Source: Streptomyces zhaozhouensis (GTDB lineage Bacteria; Actinomycetota; Actinomycetes; Streptomycetales; Streptomycetaceae). From it: a DNA stretch of 64,000 nt. The position numbers and the translations under genes were made by a program. The notes below the pieces were generated by a model. The model had not been told where the DNA came from, ran no database searches, and was given only the letters and a program-made list of their open reading frames with translations. Of this stretch, positions 7,820-18,097 are shown piece after piece. Each line of letters begins with the position of its first letter. Position 1 is the stretch's first letter. Location of the stretch: contig NZ_OCNE01000004.1 in assembly GCF_900230195.1 (NCBI RefSeq), positions 124,001 to 188,000 on the forward strand, read 5' to 3'.

Positions 7820-8598
7820 TGAACTCTTCCGACGAGCGCCCCCGGTTCGACCATCTGCTGCACTACGTGCCCGACGTGCCCGAGGCGGTGGCCGCCTACC
7901 GCGCGGCCGGGCTGCCGGCCCACACCAACGAAGCGCGCGACGGCTTCCAGAACGGCGGCTGGCGGCTGGACGCCCGCTACGTCGAGATCCTCACCGTCAC
8001 CGACCGCGCCGCGCTGCCCCGTTCCCGCTTCGAGCGGGGGGTGCGCCTGCTGGAGCCGGCGATCGAGGCGCTGTCCGGCCCGGCGGGCCCGCTCACCTTC
8101 GCGGTCGACGTGGTCGACGCGCACGCCACGGCCGCCCGGCTGCGCGCCGCCGGGCACCGGGTCGAGGTGGTGGAGATCGAACTGGCCGAGCACGGCATCT
8201 CGTTCGTCGAGGTGTTCGTGCTGGACGGGCCGTCGTGGTGGCCGTTCTTCATCACCTGCACGCCGTCCGGCGAGGAGCTGGTCGCCGGCCTGCCGCCCGG
8301 CGCGTTCGAGCGCGGGCCGCACGATCTGACCGGGCTGGTCGTCTCGGTCCCCGAACCGGAGGCCGCCGCCCGCGCGTTGGGGGAGCTGCTCGGCCTCCCC
8401 GCCGAGGGCACCCGGGTTCCGCTGCCGGGGGCCGCCGTCACCTTCGAACGCGCGGGGGACGACCCGCACACCGGCCGGGAGGCGGCCGGCGGCCACGGGC
8501 GGCTGAGCGCCCTCAGCCTCGACGGCGTCGACTCCGTCGGCGGCGCACCGTTCCACGCGGTCGAACTCCACGGGCTCGGGATCCGCCGCCCCGCCTGA
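7819..8598 (+). CDS. VOC-superfamily (glyoxalase-like) protein, probably iron-regulated
   Basis: A 259-residue protein with two vicinal-oxygen-chelate-type halves: the first begins RFDHLLHYVPDVPEAVAAYRAAGL, the second begins HDLTGLVVSVPEPEAAARALGELLG. This is the glyoxalase-3-like arrangement. Such proteins may bind a metal and act as lyases, dioxygenases or resistance proteins; the reaction here is unknown. The ATG coincides with the end of an iron box and no Shine-Dalgarno is present, suggesting a leaderless, iron-repressed transcript. Nothing nearby makes or imports a siderophore, so this is an isolated member of the iron regulon, if the box is functional. Confidence 0.82.
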   Translation: MNSSDERPRFDHLLHYVPDVPEAVAAYRAAGLPAHTNEARDGFQNGGWRLDARYVEILTVTDRAALPRSRFERGVRLLEPAIEALSGPAGPLTFAVDVVDAHATAARLRAAGHRVEVVEIELAEHGISFVEVFVLDGPSWWPFFITCTPSGEELVAGLPPGAFERGPHDLTGLVVSVPEPEAAARALGELLGLPAEGTRVPLPGAAVTFERAGDDPHTGREAAGGHGRLSALSLDGVDSVGGAPFHAVELHGLGIRRPA

Positions 8599-8650
8599 CT
8601 CCCGGTGGGCCGCCGTCCGTTCCCGCCGAGCCTCTCCCCGCCGAGCCCGT

Positions 8651-8680
8651 CCCCGCCGAGCCCGTTTCGGCCCGGCGGGG
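8651..8680. terminator. Bidirectional terminator between VOC and DoxX genes
   Basis: CCCCGCCG-a-GCC, a 6-nt loop and GGC-c-CGGCGGGG form an 11-bp stem with one mismatch, between convergent genes. The left part is embedded in two tandem 15-bp units (8636-8650 and 8651-8665, ccccgccgagcccgt) with a decayed third copy just before. Confidence 0.55.
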
Positions 8681-8688
8681 GCGCAGGC

Positions 8689-9234
8689 TCAGCGGAAGAT
8701 CTTGCTCTTGCGCTGCGGCAGGAACCACGGCTTCGAGCCCAGCAGCCCGTCCACCGTGTACGGGCCGCCGCCCGCCAGGGCCAGCGTCACGAAGCCGAAG
8801 AGCAGCGGCAGGTCGGGACCGAAGTAGTACGGGTCCGACGACCAGGAGACGGTCAGCCAGAACGCCAGCGCCAGCAGCGCGCCCAGCGCCGCCGCCCACC
8901 GGGTGCGCAGCCCCACCAGGATCGCCACCCCGATCACGATCTCCGCGACGGCCGTCCCGTGCCCCATCAACTCGGGGGACTCCAACGCCAGATCGACCAG
9001 CCAGGGCACCGGCGAGTCGTCCTTGGCGACCGTCAGCATCCCCTCCATCGTGTCGGTGTTCATCACCGAGCTGAAGGGGCCGCCGTCCACGTACTTGTCG
9101 ATCCCCGCGTAGAGGAAGGTGAACCCGAGGAACAGGCGCAGCGGCAGCATCGCCCACCGCGCCGCGGCATCCCGGACGCCTCCGGGGCCCCCGGGCACCG
9201 GGGGATGGCCGCCCAACTGGTCCGACACCGACAT
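8689..9234 (-). CDS. DoxX-family membrane protein
   Basis: A 181-residue protein with about four transmembrane helices, including LPLRLFLGFTFLYAGIDKYVDGG (the typical DoxX first helix ending in a conserved K), GHGTAVAEIVIGVAILVGL, AAALGALLALAFWLTVSW and DLPLLFGFVTLALAGGG. Homologues belong to the DoxX/DoxD group related to thiosulfate:quinone oxidoreductase subunits and to membrane redox proteins; the specific reaction is not known. The ATG follows AAAGGG by about 10 nt. It lies 37 bp beyond the end of the next minus-strand membrane gene and may be co-transcribed with it. Confidence 0.85.
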   Translation of the reverse strand: MSVSDQLGGHPPVPGGPGGVRDAAARWAMLPLRLFLGFTFLYAGIDKYVDGGPFSSVMNTDTMEGMLTVAKDDSPVPWLVDLALESPELMGHGTAVAEIVIGVAILVGLRTRWAAALGALLALAFWLTVSWSSDPYYFGPDLPLLFGFVTLALAGGGPYTVDGLLGSKPWFLPQRKSKIFR

Positions 9235-9271
9235 GGGCCGACGCCCTTTCGTCGCGGCTTTCTGGGACGGG

Positions 9272-10585
9272 TCAGTCTGCCACCGTGACGCGGTAGCGGC
9301 CAGACTCCGTGCCGGCCGCGGTGATCACCTGCACCTCGACCCGGCCCGGTTCGACCTCGGCCGGCACACACACCACCAGCCGGTCGTCGCGCGGGTTGTC
9401 GAACCCGCCGCGCCGGGGCACCAGCGGCACCGGCACTGTCAGGCCCCCGATCCGCACCACCGTCTCCGCCAGCCGCTGCGCCGAATCGGCGCCGGCCGGC
9501 ACAAAACCCGAGCCCCTGATCTCCAGTTCGTCGCCCTGCCGGATCGGCGCCACCACCGTGCCCGGCTCCCGCACCCGCACCACGGACTGGATCACCGGGC
9601 GCGCGCCCTCGGTGTACTTGGCGCCCAGATAGGTCAGCGCGGAGACCGCGAGCAGCAGCGCCACACCCCACGGCAGGTCGGGCAACTCCCGTGGCGCCCG
9701 CGCCAGTCGCACCCCGACCAGCACCATCGCCGCCGCGTTCACCAGCAGGTACTGCGTGTCCGGGAAGCTGCCGCGCCCCGCGTCGTCGGTCAACAGGTCG
9801 GCGGGGCGCGGCCCCGCGGCCCTGACCTTCTGCATCCGGAAGCCGCGCACCCGCGTCGCCACCGTGTGCCGCACCCACACCGTCACCGCGCACGAGAGCG
9901 CGACCGCGGCCAGCAGCCCCCCACCGTGCGTGGGGCCCAACCCGTCGAGCAGCGCCGACCGTTCACCGCCGTCGCCGAGGCCGGCCAGCGTGAACGCCAG
10001 CATCAGCACGGTCACCCCGCAGAACAGCAGCCAGCCGGCGGCCACCGCGCGGGAGGTCGACAGCCGGTTGTCCTCCCCGACCAGCGGCGCCAGAAACCCG
10101 CCGCGCTCGCGGTGCGCCCGGCCCACGACCGTCAGCACGGCGGCGACCAGCGCGGCGGCCAGCAGCGCCGTGGTGCGCGCGGTCGTCCAACCCCGGTCGC
10201 CCAGCAGCGCGGTCACGCCCTGGCCCAGGGCCAGCGCCACCACCACGCCCCACAGCGCGAACGACGCGCGGTCGGCCAGCCTCGCCAGCCGGAAGCGGCC
10301 GTGCGCCTCGGTGCCGGCGGCCACCTCCCGGGCGGCCTCGGTCAGTTCGTCGGAGATCCACTGCCGGGACGCCTCGGGGGAGTGGCCCAGGGCCGGCGGT
10401 ATCCCGTCGCCCCTGGCCAGTCGGTCGCGCAGCTCGGCCAGCGCCTCCTCGGAGCGGCGCAGCGCCGCCCGGGTCGACTGCGGGCAGTCGCCGCACGCGC
10501 AGTCCGCCGGATGGGCCGGCGACGCCGGGCGCGCGGCCTCCGGCGCCCCGCTCGGCGCGGCTTCGCTGGACGGCTCCTCGGCCAC
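9272..10585 (-). CDS. Hypothetical polytopic membrane protein with C-terminal beta domain
   Basis: A 437-residue protein without a recognised family. An Ala/Pro-rich N-terminus contains a CACGDC cysteine cluster (residues ~30-35), then a helical region (RRSEEALAELRDRLARG), about six transmembrane helices at ~110-325, and a soluble C-terminal ~90 residues (ELEIRGSGFVPAGAD; RVEVQVITAAGTESGRYRVTV) that reads like an IPT/TIG-type immunoglobulin fold. The GTG start is preceded by a GGGAA sequence. The Cys pair motif could bind a metal. Function unknown; context (DoxX, NlpC/P60) suggests envelope work. Confidence 0.75.
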   Translation of the reverse strand: MAEEPSSEAAPSGAPEAARPASPAHPADCACGDCPQSTRAALRRSEEALAELRDRLARGDGIPPALGHSPEASRQWISDELTEAAREVAAGTEAHGRFRLARLADRASFALWGVVVALALGQGVTALLGDRGWTTARTTALLAAALVAAVLTVVGRAHRERGGFLAPLVGEDNRLSTSRAVAAGWLLFCGVTVLMLAFTLAGLGDGGERSALLDGLGPTHGGGLLAAVALSCAVTVWVRHTVATRVRGFRMQKVRAAGPRPADLLTDDAGRGSFPDTQYLLVNAAAMVLVGVRLARAPRELPDLPWGVALLLAVSALTYLGAKYTEGARPVIQSVVRVREPGTVVAPIRQGDELEIRGSGFVPAGADSAQRLAETVVRIGGLTVPVPLVPRRGGFDNPRDDRLVVCVPAEVEPGRVEVQVITAAGTESGRYRVTVAD

Positions 10586-10715
10586 CGTGTTCCCTACTTC
10601 CCCCGGGCCCGGAGCGCGGGGCCGGCGACCGGCGCCTTACGCATCAACGCCGGGCCGTGGATAGACGCTCCTCGATGTCTTGTGGCCCTAGGGATTCTGC
10701 CTTACCCGCGCGCGC

Positions 10716-11792
10716 TCACGCGGGCCGGGTCGCGCCGCTGAACGGCATCGAGTCGACGCCCGCCAGCCGCACCGGGGTACCCGACCTGGCCGCGTGCACG
10801 ATCTGGCCGTTGCCGATGTAGAGCGCGACATGGCTGTTGTCCGCGTAGTAGAACACCAGGTCGCCGGGGGCCAACTCGGAACGCGCGACACGCGGCCCGG
10901 CCGTGGCCTGCGCGTAGCTGGTGCGCGGCAGCGACACCCCCGCCGCGCCCCACGCGGCCTGCGTCAGCCCGGAGCAGTCGAACGCGTCGGGGCCCGTGGC
11001 GCCCCAGCCGTACGGCTTGCCCACCTGCGCCAGCGCGAAGCCGACCGCCGTCGCCGCCCGCGCCGACGGCGCCTCCACCGGACCCGCCGGCCGCGGCTCG
11101 TCCCGCCCGGCGCGGGCCGGGGCCAGGCCCTCGTTCTCCTCGGCGAGCAGCCGCTCGCGCTCCTCCGCGGTGCGGGTCGCCAGCAGCTCCTCCGCCTCCG
11201 CCAGCCGCTCCTCGACCGTCTCGCGGTGCCGCTCGGCCTCCTCCCGCGCCGCCTCGACCGTCTCGGCGCGCTCGTCCGCCTCGTCCCGCAACTGCTCCAG
11301 GTCGCGCAGCTTCTCCGTGACCTCGCGCACCCGCTGCGCCTGCCGGTCGCCGGTGCGGCTGGCCACGGCGGCGCGGCGCAGGTACTCCTCCGGGTCGCTG
11401 GAGAGCGCGAGGGCCAGCCCGGCCGGCATCCCGCCCGAGCGGTAGCTCGCGCTGGCGTGCGCGCCGAGGGCGTCGCGCGCGTCGTTCAACTCCTCGGTGC
11501 GCCGGTCGGACCTGGCCGCCAGCTCGGCCAGCTCCGCCTCCGCCTCCTCGGCGGTCTCGGTCGCCTCGTTGTACGCCTCGGTGGCCCGCTCCGCCTCATG
11601 GTGCAGGGTGTCGACGCGCTCCTCGACCTCGGCGAGGGTCGGCTCGGGCTCGGCCATCGCCGGCGCCTCCAGCGCGGTGGCGGCGGCGCCGGCAAGGGTG
11701 AGCCCGGCGGCGACCCGCAGGGCGGGACGTCTGGACGACCAGGGTTTTCGGTAGATGGGACGCCGCCGGCGGCGCCCGCGATGCTCGGCCAT
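10716..11792 (-). CDS. Secreted NlpC/P60 peptidoglycan hydrolase with coiled coil
   Basis: A 358-residue exported protein. An Arg-rich start and hydrophobic helix (ALRVAAGLTLAGAAATALEAP) form the signal. Residues ~50-235 are a long Glu/Ala/Arg coiled coil. The C-terminal ~110 residues are the NlpC/P60 D,L-endopeptidase domain with catalytic Cys in DCSGLTQAAWG, His in SHVALYIG and third residue His in IVHAAR. This RipA/CwlO-like layout keeps the hydrolase autoinhibited or recruited through the coiled coil. A paralogue with the same layout lies at 19237-20421, and both carry a shared 11-bp motif upstream. Confidence 0.92.
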   Translation of the reverse strand: MAEHRGRRRRRPIYRKPWSSRRPALRVAAGLTLAGAAATALEAPAMAEPEPTLAEVEERVDTLHHEAERATEAYNEATETAEEAEAELAELAARSDRRTEELNDARDALGAHASASYRSGGMPAGLALALSSDPEEYLRRAAVASRTGDRQAQRVREVTEKLRDLEQLRDEADERAETVEAAREEAERHRETVEERLAEAEELLATRTAEERERLLAEENEGLAPARAGRDEPRPAGPVEAPSARAATAVGFALAQVGKPYGWGATGPDAFDCSGLTQAAWGAAGVSLPRTSYAQATAGPRVARSELAPGDLVFYYADNSHVALYIGNGQIVHAARSGTPVRLAGVDSMPFSGATRPA

Positions 11793-11925
11793 GAGGCAGG
11801 ACGCTAGACCGGCGCGGACCCCGCAACCGCTCTCTGACCGGCATTGGCGGCAAACGCCCGTAGTCGACGGGAGTTGATCGAAACGATCGGGAACGGCTAC
11901 CGTTCGCTCAAGGTTTGAGACTCAG

Positions 11926-11936
11926 CGTGATCGCTT
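11926..11936. promoter_or_regulatory. Motif shared by the two NlpC/P60 gene upstream regions, copy 1
   Basis: CGTGATCGCTT, identical to 20630-20640, lies about 135-145 bp upstream of this NlpC/P60 start. It may be an operator half-site or part of a conserved leader; the factor is unknown. Confidence 0.3.
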
Positions 11937-11960
11937 GCGAGGGTGCCATACCTCCGCGCC

Positions 11961-12791
11961 TCAGGAGCTCTCCGCGGCCTCCGCCAGCGGCTCGATCAGC
12001 TCCGCGAACTCGGCGAACGGCCGGGACCCCTGGATCGGCTGCCCGTTGACCAGGAACGACGGCGGCGTGGTGATCCCCAGGTCCATCGCCTCCTCGGCGT
12101 CGGCGCCGACCGCCTCGCCGGCCTCCTCCGACTCCATGTCGGCCAACAGCCGCTCCACGTCCGGCACCCCGGCCTCCCCGGCCAGCTCCGTCAGCCCCTC
12201 ATCCGAGAACCGGCCGCTCTCCAGGTGGAACTCCTCGGCGAACGCAGCCTCGTAGAACTCCCAGAACCGCCCCTGCCGCCCCGCCGCCCACGCGGCCCGC
12301 GCGGCGGCGTCCGACTCCGGCCCGTTGATCGGGAAGTTGCGGAACTCGATGCGCAGCAGCCCCCGCTCCACGTACTCCTCGACCAGCGTCCCGTGCACGC
12401 CCCTGGCGTGCGTCCCGCAGAACGCGCACTGGAAGTCGGCGTACTCGATCATGACCACCGGCGCGTCCGCCTCGCCGAGCGCCAGCGGGTCGTTCGCGTC
12501 CCGCCGTGCCAGTTCGAGCGCCGGATGGCCGTCCGGCAGCGGCACGACCTCCTCCTGGCCGCCGGCCCCGTCGGCGTCGTCGTCGTTCCCGCCGCTGACC
12601 AGCAGCGCCGCGATGGTGCCCACCAACAGGAACAACACGACCAGGACGGCCACCAGGCCCACCCCCAGCCGCCGCGGCCGGCTCGCGCCCTCCCGCACGG
12701 ACCGCGAGGCCGCGGGACGGCGCGCGCTCGTCCGCCCACTCGACGGACGGCGCTGCTTCGGCTTCGGCTTACGCGAACGGGAGACCGGCAT
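11961..12791 (-). CDS. Membrane-anchored DsbA-family thioredoxin-fold protein
   Basis: A 276-residue protein. A basic cytosolic tail of ~45 residues precedes one transmembrane helix (LGVGLVAVLVVLFLLVGTIAALL), an acidic linker, and a DsbA-like thioredoxin domain with active-site Cys-Ala-Phe-Cys in YADFQCAFCGTHA and the cis-Pro loop ITTPPSFLVNG. Exported actinobacterial proteins of this type form or reshuffle disulfides in secreted proteins. The ATG at 12791 is chosen because the conserved basic tail begins there; the longer frame upstream overlaps the terminator of the neighbouring cellulase gene. The secreted cellulase 87 bp upstream has paired Cys residues that could be clients (inference). 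Confidence 0.88.
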   Translation of the reverse strand: MPVSRSRKPKPKQRRPSSGRTSARRPAASRSVREGASRPRRLGVGLVAVLVVLFLLVGTIAALLVSGGNDDDADGAGGQEEVVPLPDGHPALELARRDANDPLALGEADAPVVMIEYADFQCAFCGTHARGVHGTLVEEYVERGLLRIEFRNFPINGPESDAAARAAWAAGRQGRFWEFYEAAFAEEFHLESGRFSDEGLTELAGEAGVPDVERLLADMESEEAGEAVGADAEEAMDLGITTPPSFLVNGQPIQGSRPFAEFAELIEPLAEAAESS

Positions 12792-12829
12792 GTCCCCCAG
12801 CGTAGGCGCCCGGCGCGAAAGCCCCGGGA

Positions 12830-12870
12830 CCGCCCGCCCCCCGCCCGGAGACCGGACGAGGGGCGGGCGG
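12830..12870 (-). terminator. Terminator after the GH9 cellulase gene
   Basis: CCGCCCGCCCC pairs perfectly with GGGGCGGGCGG (11 bp) across a 19-nt loop, starting 8 bp beyond the cellulase stop on the minus strand. No T-tract. Confidence 0.6.
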
Positions 12871-12877
12871 GCACCGG

Positions 12878-15214
12878 TCACTCGGTGGCGGGGGACCCGC
12901 CGGCGAGGTCGTCCGTGTAGGAGGCGATCCAGGCCAGGGGGGCGTTCCAGTTGATGGTGATCTCGTTGGTCGAGTACGACTCGATGTGGTCGACGAAGCA
13001 CATCGCCGGGGCGCAGCCCTGGAGCAGGTCCTCGGCCACCGGGTCCTGGAGCGCGCTGTTGGGACCGCCGGCCACCGAGCCGGGGGCCGGGTTCGGCAGG
13101 CTCGGGTCCAGCTGGTTGGCCCAGAAGCGGTGGTGCTGGTTGTGGACGTCGCGCTCGCCGTGGCCCGTCACGTAGGAGAGGTTCAGCGGGTTGCGTCCCA
13201 ACAGGTAGTCCAGGCCGGTCAGCACCGCGTCCCGGTAGGCGGTCTCGCCCGTCAGGTCGTGGGCCGTGGCCAGCACCACCATGTTGTTGAGCACCTGCGA
13301 GTTGGAGCCCCAGACATAGCCGTCGACGCCGAGCGGCACCCCGTACGCCTGCTCACCGGCCAGCGCGACCAGCCCGTCGGCCGCCTCGGCGACCGTGGCC
13401 CGCGCCGCCGCCAGCTCGTCCTCGTCCAGCGCGTTGGGAACGGTCGCCAGCGAGAGTCCGCCGAGCGCCGCCGTCTCACCCCAGGAGAAGCCGCCGGGCG
13501 GGAAGACGCCCTCGACGTCGCCGTGCAGCTCGGAGCCGAGCACCGCCTCCCGGTAGGTGTCCTCGCCGGTGGTGACGAACAGCTCGGCCGCCGCCCAGTA
13601 GAACTCGTCGGTCAGCTTCGCGTCGCTGTAGGCGCCGCCGCCGACGCCGTCGTCCGGGTCGGCCAGCAGATCCGGGTTGGCCACCGCCGCCGCGTACGAC
13701 GACTCGGCCGCCGCGAGCAGCTCCGCCGCGAACTCCGCGTCGTACTCGGCGAAGAGCCGCGCGCCCTGCGCGGCGGCGGCCGCCACGTTCAGCGTCGCGG
13801 CCGTCGAGACCGGGTGCAGCTCACGCGGCTGGTCGTCCTCGTGCGGCAGCGTCGGCAGCGCGGTCCAGGCGGCGTCGTGCAGCTTGTGGTGCGCGAGCCC
13901 GGCCTGCTCCTCGCCCTCCGGCACCCGCATCGACAGCAGGAACTCCAGCTGCCAGCGCGCCTCGTCGAGGATGTCCGGCACGCCGTTGCCCCGCTCGGGA
14001 ACGGCCAGCGCGCCGTCGCCCAGCGGCTCCCCGTCGGCGCCCTCGGTGGTCAGGGTCCGCTCGTAGGAGGAGAGCAGCTGCGCCACGGAGATGCCGCCGT
14101 TGACCACGTACTTGCCGTGGTCGCCCGCGTCGTACCAGCCGCCGGCGGCGTCCAGGGTGTAGTCGCAGGCGTCCTGCCAGCAGGTCACGCCGTCGTCACC
14201 CTGGTTGGGCGCCTCGTTGACGTGGCCGGCCGGGCGCGCGTACTCCTCGCCGACCAGCTCGGCGTCGATCTCGATGCCGCTGCGGTTGTGGTAGAAGTAC
14301 GCCAGCGCGTCGGTGCGCAGCGTCTCGTAGAGGTCGTCGCCGATGGCGAACGGCTCGCTGGTCTCCTCGCCGACGGTCACCGTGTACCCCTCGCCCGGCG
14401 TGGTGAACGCGCCGAAGTCGAAGGCGTGCACGTTCTCCTCCGACGACGGGTCCACGCCCAGCGGGGTGGTGGTGCCGGTCGCGACCTCGGCGCCGGAGGC
14501 GTCGGCGAGGGACCAGGGCAGCGCCTCGGTCGACTCGGTGACCAGGGTGCCCTGCTTGGGGCCCTCGCTGAGGTAGCCGACCTGGTTGACGCGGACCGGC
14601 GAACCGGTGTCCGGTTCGTAGACCGGCGGTTCCGCGCCGCCGGTCAGCGAGATGTCGTCGAGGCAGAGGGTGAACGCCTCGTCCTGGCCGCCCACCTGGA
14701 AGACCAGCTGTGCGGCCTCGTGGTCGGCGCCGGCGGTGAAGACGTGGGTGAAGGTGGTCGCCTCCTCGCCGATCCGGTCGGCGGCGGCCAGTTCCGCCGT
14801 GTACGGCTCCTCCGCCTGCTGCACGTTGGTGCGGCTGACGAGGGTGGCGGTGGCGCTCGCGGTGTAGCTCAGCTGGTAGGACTCGCCCGCGGTCAACGGC
14901 AGCTCGTCCTGGCCGATGATCGCGTCCCAGGGGTTGGTGGTGCCGCCAGGCACCTCGGCGCAGAGCTGGCCGTCGACGACCTCGCCCGGGTTGTCGGCGG
15001 TCCACCACCAGGGCGCGGTGGTGCCGTCGGCGAAGTCGCCGTTGACTATCAGCTCGGGGCCCTCGGCCGACGCGGGGCCCTCGGCCGCGCCGGCCTGGGG
15101 CAGCGTCAGCGCGCCGGCGATCAGGCCGGCGCCGAGTGCGGCGCCCAGCAGGCGTCGGCCCCGCGTGGCGCGGGGAAGCCGCCGGGGGGCGGCGGGGGAA
15201 GGACGTGGGGTCAC
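12878..15214 (-). CDS. Secreted glycoside hydrolase family 9 cellulase with N-terminal CBM
   Basis: A 778-residue exported endo- or exo-glucanase. The twin-Arg-rich N-terminus and hydrophobic helix end near residue 44 (AGAAEG). Next come a carbohydrate-binding module of the CBM4/9 type (~52-195, VNGDFADGTTAPWWW to CLDDISLTGG), the Ig-like CelD_N domain (~205-300, VRVNQVGYL), and the GH9 (alpha/alpha)6 barrel (~305-770) with catalytic Asp region GGWYDAGDHGKYV, the HNQHHR loop and the proton-donor Glu in YSTNEITINWNAPLAW. The GTG start has AGGA 9 nt upstream. A CebR box 88 bp upstream predicts induction by cello-oligosaccharides. Complete and apparently intact. Confidence 0.95.
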   Translation of the reverse strand: MTPRPSPAAPRRLPRATRGRRLLGAALGAGLIAGALTLPQAGAAEGPASAEGPELIVNGDFADGTTAPWWWTADNPGEVVDGQLCAEVPGGTTNPWDAIIGQDELPLTAGESYQLSYTASATATLVSRTNVQQAEEPYTAELAAADRIGEEATTFTHVFTAGADHEAAQLVFQVGGQDEAFTLCLDDISLTGGAEPPVYEPDTGSPVRVNQVGYLSEGPKQGTLVTESTEALPWSLADASGAEVATGTTTPLGVDPSSEENVHAFDFGAFTTPGEGYTVTVGEETSEPFAIGDDLYETLRTDALAYFYHNRSGIEIDAELVGEEYARPAGHVNEAPNQGDDGVTCWQDACDYTLDAAGGWYDAGDHGKYVVNGGISVAQLLSSYERTLTTEGADGEPLGDGALAVPERGNGVPDILDEARWQLEFLLSMRVPEGEEQAGLAHHKLHDAAWTALPTLPHEDDQPRELHPVSTAATLNVAAAAAQGARLFAEYDAEFAAELLAAAESSYAAAVANPDLLADPDDGVGGGAYSDAKLTDEFYWAAAELFVTTGEDTYREAVLGSELHGDVEGVFPPGGFSWGETAALGGLSLATVPNALDEDELAAARATVAEAADGLVALAGEQAYGVPLGVDGYVWGSNSQVLNNMVVLATAHDLTGETAYRDAVLTGLDYLLGRNPLNLSYVTGHGERDVHNQHHRFWANQLDPSLPNPAPGSVAGGPNSALQDPVAEDLLQGCAPAMCFVDHIESYSTNEITINWNAPLAWIASYTDDLAGGSPATE

Positions 15215-15301
15215 GGCTCGATCCTTCGACGGAGCGGATGGGGTTCGCTGCGCTGTTCTGTCGACGGGCTGCGCGTGGTGCGACGGGTGCCGCCGCGCGT
15301 A

Positions 15302-15315
15302 TGGGAGCGCTCCCA
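15302..15315. promoter_or_regulatory. CebR box (cellobiose-responsive operator)
   Basis: TGGGAGCGCTCCCA is an exact copy of the palindromic CebR operator described for Streptomyces cellulose-utilisation genes. It sits 88 bp upstream of the GH9 cellulase start; CebR binding here would repress the gene until cello-oligosaccharides release it. The cebR gene is not in this window. Confidence 0.88.
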
Positions 15316-15397
15316 AGCTGTCGAAGTATCGTCGAACGAGTGACAGGAACCCGTCAACCCCCTGGAGCCCGCCGGTGGGCGACGGAGCGGTGCTCAC

Positions 15398-15403
15398 TAG
15401 ACT
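15398..15403 (+). promoter_or_regulatory. -10 box of a leaderless transcript
   Basis: TAGACT ends 8 nt before the ATG of the downstream membrane gene, which has no Shine-Dalgarno. This spacing puts the transcription start at or next to the initiator A. Confidence 0.45.
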
Positions 15404-15411
15404 TCCGTGGC

Positions 15412-15759
15412 ATGGGAGTAGCCATTGATCTGGTCCTCGCGCTGCACATCATCGGCATCGCCGCGCTGCTCGGCGGGGTGCTGGCGCAGGTGAGGGCGCT
15501 CGGCGCGGGTGAGGCCCTGGTGACGCCGGGAATGTTGCACGGGGCCGCCACCATGCTGGTCACCGGACTCGCCCTGGTCGGGCTCAACCAGGCCGACGAC
15601 CAAGAGGTCGACAACACCAAGATCGCCGTCAAGCTGGCGCTGCTGGTCGTGATCTCCGTGCTGGTCTATATCAACCGCGGCGAGAAGGTGTCGTCCGCGA
15701 TCATGGGAACCATCGGTCTGCTCACGGTCGCCAACATCGTGATCGCCACCGTCTGGTAA
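15412..15759 (+). CDS. Small hypothetical four-helix membrane protein
   Basis: A 115-residue hydrophobic protein of unknown function with four predicted helices (IDLVLALHIIGIAALLGGVLAQ; MLHGAATMLVTGLALVGL; KLALLVVISVLVYI; IMGTIGLLTVANIVIATVW) and a short charged loop NQADDQEVDNTK. Homologous small membrane proteins are common in streptomycetes and are usually annotated as integral membrane protein only. The ATG start fits a leaderless transcript from the TAGACT box just upstream. Convergent with the ABC-F gene, 24 bp apart. Confidence 0.8.
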   Translation: MGVAIDLVLALHIIGIAALLGGVLAQVRALGAGEALVTPGMLHGAATMLVTGLALVGLNQADDQEVDNTKIAVKLALLVVISVLVYINRGEKVSSAIMGTIGLLTVANIVIATVW

Positions 15760-15783
15760 CCGGTCGGAACCCGGCCCCGGGCG

Positions 15784-17430
<1,647 letters not shown>

Positions 17431-17570
17431 GGGTCTCCCCGGGGTGGTGTGGGGCGGGCGCGGGAGCGTGCGCGAGGTGAGCCGCGCGCCGGGGGCTCAG
17501 GAAGAGCGCGTCACGGCAGCGTAGACGGAGCGGCCCAGGGCTGGCAACGGTCACGGAACGTCACCCGGGG

Positions 17571-17981
17571 TCAGTCGTCGAGCAGCGCCGCCACCGCCTC
17601 GATCTCCACCAGCTGGTCGTCGTAACCGAGCACGGTCACCCCCAGCAGGGTGCTGGGCACGTCGTGCTCGCCGAAGGCGTCCCGCACCACCTCCCAGGCC
17701 GCCACCAGGTCGGCCTGGTCGGAACTGGCCACCAGCACCCGGGTGTTGATCACGTCGGTCAGCCCGGCGCCGGCCTCGGCCAGCGCCGTGCGGAGGTTGG
17801 CCACGGCGACGGCGGCCTGGCCCGCGTAGTCGCCGACCGCCGCGGTGGAACCGTCGGCGTTCAACGGGCAGGCGCCGGCGAGGAAGACCAGTCGTGCCTC
17901 GGCGGGAGCGGTGGCGGCGTAGGCGTACTCCGCGACATTGGAGAGCGCGGCGGAGCGGATCAGGGTCACGGCTTTCGGCAC
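17571..17981 (-). CDS. RidA/YjgF-family protein
   Basis: A 136-residue protein of the RidA family, which hydrolyse reactive enamine/imine intermediates from PLP enzymes or act in related detoxification. Visible family features are VFLAGACPLNADGS, QAAVAVANLRTALAEAGAGLTDVINTRVLV and the C-terminal LVEIEAVAAL. The canonical catalytic Arg of true RidA (in the IEAxA(R) region, followed by R) is not obvious: NTRVLVASS supplies an Arg at the usual position. The GTG start has GAAAGG about 8 nt upstream, and the longer upstream frame is an artefact. Divergent from a Gfo/Idh/MocA oxidoreductase gene. Confidence 0.88.
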   Translation of the reverse strand: MPKAVTLIRSAALSNVAEYAYAATAPAEARLVFLAGACPLNADGSTAAVGDYAGQAAVAVANLRTALAEAGAGLTDVINTRVLVASSDQADLVAAWEVVRDAFGEHDVPSTLLGVTVLGYDDQLVEIEAVAALLDD

Positions 17982-18097
17982 GGTGGCGCCTTTCGCTGGT
18001 CGGGGGTGGTGCGCGTGCGTGATCGTCGCACGCCGGCGCCCGCGCCCGCGCGTGAATTCGCTTGCCGCCGCCCGGCGGATGGGCTGGGGTGGCGGCC

